Shown here piece by piece: positions 43,188-51,715 of a stretch of 64,000 bases of DNA (the first letter of the stretch is position 1; each line of letters begins with the position of its first letter). Source of the stretch: Lachnospiraceae bacterium. Its GTDB lineage: Bacteria > Bacillota > Clostridia > Lachnospirales > Lachnospiraceae. A program made the translations under genes and the position numbers. The notes under the pieces were generated by a model, which did no database searches, had not been told where the DNA came from, and saw only the letters and a list, made by a program, of their open reading frames with translations. The stretch is taken from contig JAFRRD010000039.1 of NCBI GenBank assembly GCA_017428265.1, forward strand, positions 1-64,000, read 5' to 3'.

Positions 43188-44579
43188 TTACTGATCGTTC
43201 TTTGCGGGCTCTTCCGCTGCCGTCCGTTCCGTCTTCTTCCCGGGAGCCGGGGTCTTCCATTTGCCGCTCAAAAAGAAGATGCCGCCGATCACGATCGGCA
43301 TGAAGCCCGCGAGCGCGTCGCCGTACCAGCAGCCGAGCGCGCCCATTTTAAAGGTGAAATACAGAAGCGCCGCGATCCCGATGCGGCTGATCATGCCGTC
43401 GAAGATCGCCACGAAAAGGTTCAGTTTCGAGCGTCCGGTGCCGTTGATGAGAGCAAATCCGCCGCTTCTGGTCGCGCCGCCGAAGAGGTTCAGGATGATC
43501 GGGAAGGTCAGGATGGAGACCTCGGCGAGCACCTCTTCGTCCGTCGTGAAGATCTCGTAGAAAGGCAGCTGGAACATAAGAAGCAGGGCGGAAAAGACCG
43601 TCGCCATGCCCATTCCGATCGACAGCACGACGCCCATGATCTTCGGCACGCGCTCGTTCCGTCCCGCGCCGAGGTTCTGGCCGATCATGGACGAGCCCGC
43701 CGTCGTGAAGGAATTGGACACGATGCCGAACATCGTCCCGGTCTTGTTGTAGACGCCGGCCAGGGCCGAATAGATCATGCCCTCGCTGTTGATCCAGCTC
43801 ATCAGCACGGTCTTCGAGAGCGTGACCGACATCGACTGGATGGACATGGGGATGCCGAGGCCCACGAGACGGCCCATCGTGTGGGCATCCGGCCGGAAAC
43901 TGGCCGGATTAAAGTCGAAATGGAACATTTCGCGGCGTTTGTAGAGGTAAATGATCGACAGGACGAAGCTCGTGCCCTGGCCGATCACCGTCGCGAGCGC
44001 CGCACCGAAGACACCCATCCCGCAGGGAATGACGAAAAGGATGTCCAGCACGGTGTTCAGCACCGCCGCAATGGCAATGAAAACAAAGGGACGTCTGCTG
44101 TCCCCCATTCCGCGCAGGATCGCGCTCACGCAGTTGTAGCCGTATATGAAGACCAGCCCGCAGGAGCAGGTCAGGAAATAATCCATCGTATAGTCATAGG
44201 ACTTGGCCGGCGTATTGACCAAGTCGAGGAGCCTTCCGCGGAAGACCAGGCAGACTGCCGCGATCACGAGCGCTGCCGTAAAGAGGAAAAAGAACAGATT
44301 GCCGATCGTCTTCTTCACCTGGTCCATGCGGCCGGCGCCGACGTCGCGGGCGATCAGTACCTGACCGGCGGAGGAAAACCCCATCGCAATGAAGGTGATG
44401 AGGTGCAGCAGGTCGCCGCCCACGGAGACCGCCGACATCCCCGCGCCGCCCATGTACTGCCCCACGACCACCATGTCCACCAGGTTGTAGAGCGCCTGGA
44501 GGGCATTTGCCGCAAGCAACGGCAGCGCAAAACGGAGCAGCAATTTCGGGATGCTGCCCTCCGTGAGGTCACGGACCAT
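43188..44579 (-). CDS. MATE-family efflux transporter
   Basis: A 463-residue, 12-span transporter with the typical N-terminus MVRDLTEGSIPKLLLRFALP, NLVDMVVVGQYMG, INSEGMIYSA and a charged C-terminal tail. MATE proteins export cationic drugs or metabolites using Na+ or H+ gradients; the substrate is unknown. The ATG at 44579 (AGGA seven bases upstream) matches the conserved family start. An in-frame ATG at 44609 would begin with a Gly-rich stretch unlike the family. It follows smsB by 36 bases. Confidence 0.91.
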   Translation of the reverse strand: MVRDLTEGSIPKLLLRFALPLLAANALQALYNLVDMVVVGQYMGGAGMSAVSVGGDLLHLITFIAMGFSSAGQVLIARDVGAGRMDQVKKTIGNLFFFLFTAALVIAAVCLVFRGRLLDLVNTPAKSYDYTMDYFLTCSCGLVFIYGYNCVSAILRGMGDSRRPFVFIAIAAVLNTVLDILFVIPCGMGVFGAALATVIGQGTSFVLSIIYLYKRREMFHFDFNPASFRPDAHTMGRLVGLGIPMSIQSMSVTLSKTVLMSWINSEGMIYSALAGVYNKTGTMFGIVSNSFTTAGSSMIGQNLGAGRNERVPKIMGVVLSIGMGMATVFSALLLMFQLPFYEIFTTDEEVLAEVSILTFPIILNLFGGATRSGGFALINGTGRSKLNLFVAIFDGMISRIGIAALLYFTFKMGALGCWYGDALAGFMPIVIGGIFFLSGKWKTPAPGKKTERTAAEEPAKNDQ

Positions 44580-44615
44580 TGTTTTTTCCTGCGCGCCGCC
44601 TCCGCCCATGGCCGC

Positions 44616-45536
44616 CTACCGGAGGAAGCCGCTGATGATCTGCTCTTCCGCCTGTTCTTCGGAAAGGCCCAGGGTCATCAGCTTGATCAGCTGGTCGCCG
44701 GCGATCTTGCCGACCGCGGCTTCATGAATGAGCGCCGCGTCGACGGAGTTCGCCTCCAGCTTCGGCACCGAGATCACGCGGGCACGGTCCATGATGATCG
44801 CGTCGCATTCCGCGTGGCCCTTGCAAAGCGTGTTGCCGATCAGGCAGGCTTCGAATTCCTGCACGGAATCGTCGCGCGCGACCGAACGCGACACGACGTC
44901 GGCGGAGGAATCGTCACCGTTCATTTCCACGGTGTAAAGGCTCTTTGCCGTCTGCTGCCCGTGGGTCATCAGCGCTTCGTGTACGATAAAGGAAGCGCCG
45001 GCCGCGAGTTTCGCGATATTGGTACGGACGGTCGAGTCCACGCCCTTGATCTGCACCATCTCGAACTCGGCGTGCGCGCCTTCTTCGAGGTAAGCCTCGG
45101 TGACCGGGTTCAGGATGCGCTTGCCCGTCCCGTCGCCCTGGCCGTAATGCTTTTCCACGTATTTCACGCGGGAATTCTTCCCGATGAAGAAGCGGTGGAC
45201 GCCGTCGTGTTCGGAATCGTGCACACCGCAGTTGTCGATGCCGCAGCCCGCCACGATCACCACGTCGCAGTCCTCGCCGATGTAAAAGTCGTTGTAAACG
45301 GTTTCCTTCAGGCCGCTCTCGCTGAGCACGACCGGAATGTGGACCGATTCATTTTTCGTTCCGTCCTTGATGCGGATGTCAATGCCGCTCTTATCCGTCT
45401 TGGAAATGATGTCGATGTTCGCCGTCGTCCGGCGGCTGTCGAGTTTGCCGTTCGCGCGGATGTTGTAGGCGCCTTCGGGGACCGTGTGCAGGTCCGCAAT
45501 TTCTTCAATGAGATGTCTCTGGATCGCGTCTAACAT
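44616..45536 (-). CDS. smsB: SufB/SufD-like scaffold, minimal SUF type
   Basis: A 306-residue right-handed beta-helix protein of the SufBD family, shorter than SufB (about 470). Visible are VHRFFIGKNSRVKYVEKHYGQG, HGQQTAKSLYTVEM, CKGHAECDAIIMDRA and the C-terminal HEAAVGKIAGDQLIKLMTLGLSEEQA. With SufC upstream and no sufS, sufU, sufD or sufB2 beside it, it fits the minimal SmsCB iron-sulfur assembly system described from archaea and some Clostridia. It starts 10 bases after the ATPase gene. Cluster-ligand assignment was not attempted. Confidence 0.88.
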   Translation of the reverse strand: MLDAIQRHLIEEIADLHTVPEGAYNIRANGKLDSRRTTANIDIISKTDKSGIDIRIKDGTKNESVHIPVVLSESGLKETVYNDFYIGEDCDVVIVAGCGIDNCGVHDSEHDGVHRFFIGKNSRVKYVEKHYGQGDGTGKRILNPVTEAYLEEGAHAEFEMVQIKGVDSTVRTNIAKLAAGASFIVHEALMTHGQQTAKSLYTVEMNGDDSSADVVSRSVARDDSVQEFEACLIGNTLCKGHAECDAIIMDRARVISVPKLEANSVDAALIHEAAVGKIAGDQLIKLMTLGLSEEQAEEQIISGFLR

Positions 45537-45546
45537 GTCCCCCTCC

Positions 45547-46275
45547 TTACTCCAGCCTGTCGCAGGCCATGTTGACGGCGGAGGCCGTGCCGAGCAGCTG
45601 CGGCAGCACTTCAGCCTTAGGGCCGAAGCGCGCAACGCGCCCTTCCTCGATCACTGCGATCTTATCGGCGATCTCGAGGATGCGTTCCTGGTGGGAAATG
45701 ATCATGACGGAGCCCTGGACGCTCTGCCGGATCGATTCAAAGACACGGATCAGGTTCTGGAAACTCCAGATGTCGATGCCGGCTTCCGGTTCGTCGAAGA
45801 GGGAAAGCTTCGTTCCGCGGGCCAGCACCGTGGCGATCTCGATGCGCTTTAATTCGCCGCCGGACAGCGAGCCGTTTACCTCGCGGTCGATATAGTCCCT
45901 GGCGCAGAGGCCGACCTTCGACAGGTAATCGCAGGCCTGGGCCACAGAGATCTGTTTTCCGCGGGCCATGCGGAGCAGGTCCACTACCCTTATCCCTTTA
46001 AAGGTCACCGGTGTCTGGAACGCAAAGCTGATGCCGCGCGCCGCACGCCCGGTGATGCCGAGATCCGTAACATCCTCACCATCCAGGAGAATTTTCCCGC
46101 CGGACGGTTTATTAATACCCATAATGATTTTGGCAAGAGAAGATTTTCCCCCGCCGTTCGGTCCGGTGACCACCAGGAAATCGCCGTCTTCAATGGTCAG
46201 GCTGATGTCCTTCAGGATCTCCTTATCCCCGCCCTCATCTTTCACATCGTAAGAGACGTGCTGTAATTCGAGCAT
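45547..46275 (-). CDS. smsC: SufC-like ATPase, minimal SUF type
   Basis: A 242-residue SufC-type ABC ATPase without membrane parts: Walker A GPNGGGKSSLAK, Q-loop FAFQTPVTFKG (the SufC-type AFQ.P), signature NGSLSGGELKRIEIA, Walker B LSLFDEPEAGID, switch His SHQERIL. It powers Fe-S cluster assembly on its SufBD-like partner encoded directly downstream. The ATG at 46275 follows AGGAGG. It is transcribed from a good promoter at 46307-46335. Confidence 0.93.
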   Translation of the reverse strand: MLELQHVSYDVKDEGGDKEILKDISLTIEDGDFLVVTGPNGGGKSSLAKIIMGINKPSGGKILLDGEDVTDLGITGRAARGISFAFQTPVTFKGIRVVDLLRMARGKQISVAQACDYLSKVGLCARDYIDREVNGSLSGGELKRIEIATVLARGTKLSLFDEPEAGIDIWSFQNLIRVFESIRQSVQGSVMIISHQERILEIADKIAVIEEGRVARFGPKAEVLPQLLGTASAVNMACDRLE

Positions 46276-46306
46276 TGTTTTCCTCCTGCAGCTTGATGCC
46301 GCAGTC

Positions 46307-46335
46307 AGTATAACACAGACAGGGCGGAAAATCAA
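46307..46335 (-). promoter_or_regulatory. Promoter of the smsC-smsB operon
   Basis: On the minus strand TTGATT (46330-46335), a 17-base spacer and TATACT (46307-46312). No IscR- or Fur-like palindrome was recognised. Confidence 0.7.
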
Positions 46336-46359
46336 ACGCGCCGGGAAGGCATTTCGGGC

Positions 46360-46388
46360 TTGATTTCCCGCCGCGTCTTCGCTAAGAT
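46360..46388 (+). promoter_or_regulatory. Promoter of the PHP phosphatase gene
   Basis: TTGATT (46360-46365), a 17-base spacer and TAAGAT (46383-46388), 48 bases upstream of the ATG and divergent from the sms promoter. Confidence 0.6.
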
Positions 46389-46436
46389 AGAGGTCCGGCA
46401 GCCCGTGTTTTCCGGCCCTGCCCAAAGGAGGATCTC

Positions 46437-47216
46437 ATGATCGCCAATTACCACACCCATACTTTCCGCTGCGGACATGCAGAAGGGATCGAAGATGAAT
46501 ATGCCGCAAAGGCCGCAGAAGCCGGGTTGAATATCCTCGGCTTCTCCGACCATACCCCGCAGGATTACTTTGATGCAGACCCCGGGGCTCTGAAGCCGGG
46601 CATCCGCATGCTGCCGAAAGAACTCCCCGGCTACGCCGATTCGATCCGGCGTCTGGCGGACGAATACCGCGGGCGGATGGATATCCGCCTCGGTGTCGAG
46701 GCGGAATACTATCCGAAATATTTCTCCCGGCTCCTTGCCATGCTCCGTGACAACGGCGTCGAATACATGCTCCTCGGCCAGCACTTCCTCGGGAACGAGA
46801 TCGGCGATGTTTACAGCGGCCGGCGCACGGAAGACCCGGAGGCCCTCTCCCGCTACGTTTCCCAGTGTACGGAAGCGCTGGAGACCGGGCTTTTTACCTA
46901 CTTTGCGCACCCGGACCTCCTGCACTTCGCGGGAAGCAATGACATCTATGAGAGGGAAATGCGCCGGCTCTGCCGGGCCGCTCTCCGCACGGAGACGCCG
47001 CTCGAGATCAATCTCCTCGGCATCCGCGAAGGCCGCCACTACCCCGATGACCGCTTCTGGCGGATCGCCGGAGAGGAAGGCTGCAGCGTGATCATCGGCT
47101 GCGACGCGCACCGGCCGGGGGACCTGCCCGATCCCGAAAGTCATCAAAAGGCCCTGCAGATGGTCTCCCGCTTCGGGCTGAAGCTGATCGAGACCGTCTC
47201 TCTTCGCCTGATCTGA
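46437..47216 (+). CDS. hisK: PHP-family histidinol-phosphatase
   Basis: A 259-residue PHP-fold protein: N-terminal YHTHTFRCGHAEG (HxH metal site), GFSDHTP, LGVEAEYYP with the metal Glu, LLGQHFLG, FAHPDLL and the C-terminal GCDAHRPGD. This is the HisJ/HisK histidinol-phosphate phosphatase type, the penultimate step of histidine synthesis, although other phosphoesters are possible for PHP proteins. GGAGG precedes the ATG. It is a single gene divergent from smsC; no other his gene is near. Confidence 0.87.
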   Translation: MIANYHTHTFRCGHAEGIEDEYAAKAAEAGLNILGFSDHTPQDYFDADPGALKPGIRMLPKELPGYADSIRRLADEYRGRMDIRLGVEAEYYPKYFSRLLAMLRDNGVEYMLLGQHFLGNEIGDVYSGRRTEDPEALSRYVSQCTEALETGLFTYFAHPDLLHFAGSNDIYEREMRRLCRAALRTETPLEINLLGIREGRHYPDDRFWRIAGEEGCSVIIGCDAHRPGDLPDPESHQKALQMVSRFGLKLIETVSLRLI

Positions 47217-47221
47217 CCGAA

Positions 47222-50200
47222 TCAGTAACGGTCTGCCCCTTTTCCCCTTCTTTTCCAAAACAGGATAAGTGCTATTCCCATCCCTGCGGCTGCCATGACG
47301 GCTGCGGGGATCATTATGTCTGAGGGATCGCCGGTCGGCGGCGTGCCTGCGGGTTCCGTCTCCGTCTCCTCTTCGGTCCGGAAGACCACCGTCTGGTCTT
47401 CGTCATTCAGATCCGCATGCGCGGCCACTTCCGTGCCTTCCCTGTACAGGATCTCAAACACGACAACGGTCCTGCCGCCCAGCAGTTCGGAACTGAAAAC
47501 GAAATACTGTTCTGCCGTTCCGTCCGCTTCTTCCGGCGTGAAAGCGATTTCGGCAGTCACTTCCCTGCCGTCGACAAGCAGTGGGCTGCCGGTCTCCTTA
47601 TCCATCAGAATGCCTTTGAGCGTATATTCCGCACCGGGAACGAGGGCGGTGTAAGTCACAAAATCGGTAATGACCGTCTCGGATACCGCAAGGCCCTCGT
47701 GGGTCCCCGTGGCATTATTTTTCGCTTCGGTGACGATCGAGCCGCGCTTTAAACCGTTGTGGAAACTCACGCGGTAAGGGTTCGGCGTGTTCTCATCAAT
47801 CGTGAAACTTACCGGATCGTTCGGCAGGTAGATCTTCGCCTGGTCTTCGGTCAGATCTTCCGTCAGAGTATATGTCCCGTAAGGGACATCGCCGAAATCG
47901 ATCGCACCGTTTTCATCCGTCGCCTTGGTCTCGCTGTACGTCCCACCAGCGAGCAGCGTTCCGGAAAGGGTGAAGGACAGGCCGGACACCCTGCCGTCAT
48001 CGGAGGTCTTCTCTACCCCGACGTTAACGGAGGCCACGGTCTCTTTCTGCAGGATCTGCACACCCTCTTCTGTTCCGTCGGCCCGGTTGCCGCTGATGAC
48101 GGAGACCGTACTGTTCTGATCGACCAGATTGAACAGGACCACGCCGTCCGATGCGTCCGTGCCGTCGCCGTTCAAAAGCTGCAGGGTCGACCCTTCGATC
48201 TTAAAGCCGGCCGGCGCCTTCGTTTCCTCGACCGTCAGCGTGCCGAGCGGGATGATATAACCGCCGCCCGCATTGGTCCCGTAGACCGGAGAGCCCGAGA
48301 CCACATAGCCTTCCGCGAGGTAAGCGGCATACAGGTTCCCGGTCTTTTTCGTCTCGATCACCCAGACGGCGTCCGCTTCGGCCGGCAGCGTTTCCTTCGT
48401 ATACTGTCCCGCATAGTAACGCACCGTATACTGCGCGCCGCTCATGTCAAACTCGGCCCCGCTGTATTCCGCGGCCGGAGTCTTGCGGATGAACAGCGCC
48501 ATCGGGTCGTTCAGCGGCGGCTCCCTGAAAATGCTGCTGTCCGCCGCCGACAGGGACAGGTTTTCGTTGTACGCGAGCGTGACCGGATATACGCCGCCAG
48601 CGAGGCCGTAGCCGGGACTCGGGGAGATCTCCTTGATGTAATAAGTTCCGGCGTTGAGCGTAAGGGTGTCGGAAGAGCCGTCGGCCCCGGTGGTCAGGAC
48701 CGCGTCATTCCCGTCCGCATCCCTGGCCGGCTCCGTACAGGCGCTGTCCGTGTAAAGGCCGTACTTCGCTCCCGCCAGGGAATAGCTCGCATTGCCGTCC
48801 GTCATCGCCGGGTCGGCAGAGGACTTACGGACCGTCACAGTCCCCGTCGGCATGGCCGCCTTCACGCGGGCGCGCAGGTAGACTATTTCGCTCACGTCCA
48901 CGACAAACTGTCCGCTGCCCGTATGGCCCGAAGACGAAGCGTCGTAAGGCTTGGACGAATAGATCATGTTGGACGATTCAGAGGCCGACAGCCACTCCGT
49001 CCAGTCCGGGATCGCCTGCGAAGCGATCAGCGTCACCGTCTGCTTGTCGGCGCTGATACTGACCGTCACGGTGCCGTCCGGCTCGATCCTGCCCCCGTTC
49101 GCCTCAACGATCTTCACGATGTGATCCGTGTCCGCCGCAGGGACGTTGAAGGGCACGCCCACGGTCAGTTCGTACTGATATTCATGCTCGACCGAGGAAC
49201 TCTCCGACTGCTCTTCCCAGGCCAATCTGCCGGCTTCATACATTTTGTCGAAATCAATGATGCCCCCGTAGCCGATGATCGGCGCCGTGATGATCGGTTC
49301 GCCCTGCTCGATCCAGTTGCCTTCCTTGTCGTAATAGCCGCTGTCGGCAGTGACCGAATACAGCCAGTCCCCGTAGGAAATGGCATTCATCTTGCCCCAG
49401 ACGAGCAGCTGCACCATGGCGCGCTTGAAGGCGATGCCGTCGGCGGTCGTATCCCGAAGGAGCGATTCCACGCTGCCCTTGGCGATCGTGAAGGCGGGCG
49501 CTGTCATCCAGGGATAGTCTGGATTGGTATAGGCCGGGATGGAAAGCCCTTTGGCGATCGCTGACGCGTTCTGCACGATCAGGGCATAGTTGTTCTCCGT
49601 CAGCATTTTGGCGGCCTGGGCGAGCTCCATGACGTCTGCTCCGGTCCCGACCGCGATTCCCGCTTCGGAAAGCGACGCGCTCAGAAGGTGCTGCCCGGTC
49701 GTGCTCGGCGTCGTCCAGTCGAAGCAGTAGCCGCGGTGGCCGTTCACCGTGAAATATTCTTTCGACTGGAAACGGCCCAGGCCGATGCTCCAGTTGCTCG
49801 TGCTCCGGGAGCTGCCGCTGATGTAGCGGATCGTCGTGCCGGAATTGCCGGAAGAACGGTGGTTCTTCGAGTTGGTGACCAGCACCCTGATCGCCCCGGT
49901 CGTGCTGATGTTCTGGTGCGTGGACGCCCTGTAAACCGTTGCCGTCTTAAAAATGCCCGGATATTTCGTGCTCAGCCGCTGCACGAGTTTGTCATAGTCA
50001 TAGCTCAGGACCTTGACGGCACCGTGGTTTGCCTTCACGTCCCCGTCTGCTTTCACGTCTCCGTCAGCCGTTATGTCCCCTTCAGCCATTATGTCTCTGT
50101 CTGACTTTACGTCTCCGTCTGCCATGACGTCCCCGTCAGCCGCCCGCACGGCAGCGGAAGGCATCAGGATCGCTGCGGCCAGCACCAGCAGCCAGAGGCG

Positions 50201-50236
50201 CAGCGCATGTATTTTCCTATTTTCGCGGATCTTCAT
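47222..50236 (-). CDS. Large cell-wall-anchored surface protein: thioester domain, SpaA/Cna-B and VaFE repeats
   Basis: A 1004-residue exported protein. The signal peptide ends near residue 32 and is followed by about six copies of a 6-residue repeat (ADGDVK type, 33-69). A thioester domain has Cys171 (GYCFDW) and the partner Gln276 (MVQLLVW), as in TED/TQXA adhesins that bind host surfaces covalently. Pilin-type Cna-B/SpaA-like domains follow (YSLAGAKYGLYTDSACT; VEKTSDDGRVSGLSFTLSG), then a VaFE-type domain (GSIVTEAKNNATGTHEG...). The C-terminus has a TPPTGD sortase-like signal, hydrophobic span and basic tail. The ATG at 50236 has GGAG at 9 bases. It shares an operon with the gene ending at 50281. 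No sortase gene is in the window. Confidence 0.9.
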   Translation of the reverse strand: MKIRENRKIHALRLWLLVLAAAILMPSAAVRAADGDVMADGDVKSDRDIMAEGDITADGDVKADGDVKANHGAVKVLSYDYDKLVQRLSTKYPGIFKTATVYRASTHQNISTTGAIRVLVTNSKNHRSSGNSGTTIRYISGSSRSTSNWSIGLGRFQSKEYFTVNGHRGYCFDWTTPSTTGQHLLSASLSEAGIAVGTGADVMELAQAAKMLTENNYALIVQNASAIAKGLSIPAYTNPDYPWMTAPAFTIAKGSVESLLRDTTADGIAFKRAMVQLLVWGKMNAISYGDWLYSVTADSGYYDKEGNWIEQGEPIITAPIIGYGGIIDFDKMYEAGRLAWEEQSESSSVEHEYQYELTVGVPFNVPAADTDHIVKIVEANGGRIEPDGTVTVSISADKQTVTLIASQAIPDWTEWLSASESSNMIYSSKPYDASSSGHTGSGQFVVDVSEIVYLRARVKAAMPTGTVTVRKSSADPAMTDGNASYSLAGAKYGLYTDSACTEPARDADGNDAVLTTGADGSSDTLTLNAGTYYIKEISPSPGYGLAGGVYPVTLAYNENLSLSAADSSIFREPPLNDPMALFIRKTPAAEYSGAEFDMSGAQYTVRYYAGQYTKETLPAEADAVWVIETKKTGNLYAAYLAEGYVVSGSPVYGTNAGGGYIIPLGTLTVEETKAPAGFKIEGSTLQLLNGDGTDASDGVVLFNLVDQNSTVSVISGNRADGTEEGVQILQKETVASVNVGVEKTSDDGRVSGLSFTLSGTLLAGGTYSETKATDENGAIDFGDVPYGTYTLTEDLTEDQAKIYLPNDPVSFTIDENTPNPYRVSFHNGLKRGSIVTEAKNNATGTHEGLAVSETVITDFVTYTALVPGAEYTLKGILMDKETGSPLLVDGREVTAEIAFTPEEADGTAEQYFVFSSELLGGRTVVVFEILYREGTEVAAHADLNDEDQTVVFRTEEETETEPAGTPPTGDPSDIMIPAAVMAAAGMGIALILFWKRRGKGADRY

Positions 50237-50280
50237 TTGTTCTCCTTTATCTGATCGCAGGCTCGCTCCTGCTTTGTTTC

Positions 50281-51552
50281 TCAATCCTTGACGGCGCCGC
50301 AGACGCTGCAGCGGTACCCGGTAATGACGGTCTCGTCCCAGGCCGGCGCATCCACCACGGTCTCATCCCAGGCGGGAGTCACTTCTTCGTGACCGACCTC
50401 ATCATGGTGAATAGTACCCACAATGACCTGCTCGTCGTGCCAGCCGCAGCCGACGCCGTCATTTTCGAAATGCTGCCACGAATGCTCGGCCGGCGTGACA
50501 CCGCTTTCGCGCTGAAGCAGTGTCAGATCCTTTCCGCAGCCGCTGCAGATAGCATGGATCTCGTAAATGTATTCGTCCCAGGCCGGCCTGTCCGTGACCC
50601 ACTTCCGGACTTCATCGTGGTGAATAATGTGAGTCTGCGCGTCATGGTGGACCACCGTTGTGACAGCCGTCCACTCATGGTCTCCCGTGGCCGGGATCGC
50701 TTCCGTATAAAATGCGCCGCAGGCGCAGGTCCAGGTCATGACGCCCGGCGAAGCGCAGGTCGGTGGCTTCGTGACCGCCCCGCTGTAGCGGTGTTCATGC
50801 GGCGCAGACGTTGTTTCGGGCGGCGCAGAAGACGGGGCCGCAGTTGATCCTGGCGGTGCAGCAGAGGATGGCGGCGGCGAAGTTCCTGCGGCTGAGGAAG
50901 GCGCTGCCGTTGCTGCAGCAGATGTCGCGGCAGCTGCGGCGGATGATGCGCTTGCCGCCGATGAAGCGGCCGGCGTCGACGGCGCTCCCGCCGCAGAGGA
51001 GGCCCCCGCAGACGCTGCCGCCGAAGATTGCCCGGCAGATGACGCCTCCGATGCCGAAGCAACTGCGTTTGATGACGGCTCAGACGCGTCACCTGATCCT
51101 TCCCTCTCCGCGCTGCCGCTCTCCTCTTCCGACGTTTCGCCGATCAGCCCTTCTCCGGACATCTCTTCTTCAGACGCCGTCCCTGCTGCCGTCTCATCCA
51201 CCGTCTGATCTTCAGTACTCTCTTCCCCTGTATTTTCTTCGCCGGACTGTTCTTCCGGTTTTTCTTCTTCCGTCGTTTCTTCTTCAGACTGTCCGGCGTT
51301 TTCCGCCGTCTCCTGACAACTTGCGTCCGCGTTTTCCGTGCCGTCTGCCCGCAAAGCGCTTTCCCCTGTCCCGGTCTCCGCCGCATCCGCCGTTTCCCCG
51401 GGATTTCTTCCTGCCGCACCGCCTCCGCATCCGCGCAGCAGCCCAAGCACGATCAGCGCGATGAGCAGCGCACCGAGGCAGACGCCCGCCGCCTTCCTGA
51501 ACCTCCGGCGCCCGCTCTTTTCGGCCCCGCCGTTTTCCTTCTCCGCCTCCAT
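50281..51552 (-). CDS. Membrane-anchored acidic, Ala/Ser-rich protein with Cys/His-rich C-terminus
   Basis: A 423-residue protein: short basic cytoplasmic start, one span (about residues 21-40), a very acidic stretch (about 60-155), and a long low-complexity Ser/Ala/Pro linker (about 155-255). The Cys/His-rich C-terminal part (255-423) has four CxxC-like pairs (CACGAF, CSGCGK, CGWHDE, CSVCGAVKD) and repeated HHDEV and PAWDE units. Such C-terminal modules occur next to clostridial surface proteins; metal binding is likely. The ATG at 51552 follows GGAG at 8 bases. It is 44 bases upstream of the large thioester surface protein and probably works with it. The linker codon use looks repetitive. 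Confidence 0.8.
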   Translation of the reverse strand: MEAEKENGGAEKSGRRRFRKAAGVCLGALLIALIVLGLLRGCGGGAAGRNPGETADAAETGTGESALRADGTENADASCQETAENAGQSEEETTEEEKPEEQSGEENTGEESTEDQTVDETAAGTASEEEMSGEGLIGETSEEESGSAEREGSGDASEPSSNAVASASEASSAGQSSAAASAGASSAAGAPSTPAASSAASASSAAAAATSAAATAAPSSAAGTSPPPSSAAPPGSTAAPSSAPPETTSAPHEHRYSGAVTKPPTCASPGVMTWTCACGAFYTEAIPATGDHEWTAVTTVVHHDAQTHIIHHDEVRKWVTDRPAWDEYIYEIHAICSGCGKDLTLLQRESGVTPAEHSWQHFENDGVGCGWHDEQVIVGTIHHDEVGHEEVTPAWDETVVDAPAWDETVITGYRCSVCGAVKD

Positions 51553-51608
51553 CAGCCCGTCTCCTTTCCGCCTGCGGCTTTCTGTCGCCTTCCCTTTTCC
51601 GGGCAACG

Positions 51609-51643
51609 AAAAAGATGCCGCCGGTCTTCCGACCGATGACATC
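51609..51643 (-). terminator. Terminator of the NAD salvage operon / leader of the surface-protein operon
   Basis: On the minus strand GATG...CGGTC pairs with GACCG...CATC across GGAA, followed by TTTTTC. It lies 73 bases after the nucleotidylyltransferase stop and 57 before the surface-gene start, so it may also act as an attenuator. A further hairpin GCAGCGC...GCGCTGC lies at 51675-51694. Confidence 0.75.
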
Positions 51644-51715
51644 TTCCTCATTTTTCCCTCTTCGATTTTATCACGGCAGCGCGTCGCGGCGCTGCACTAT
51701 CTGCGCGACATCATG

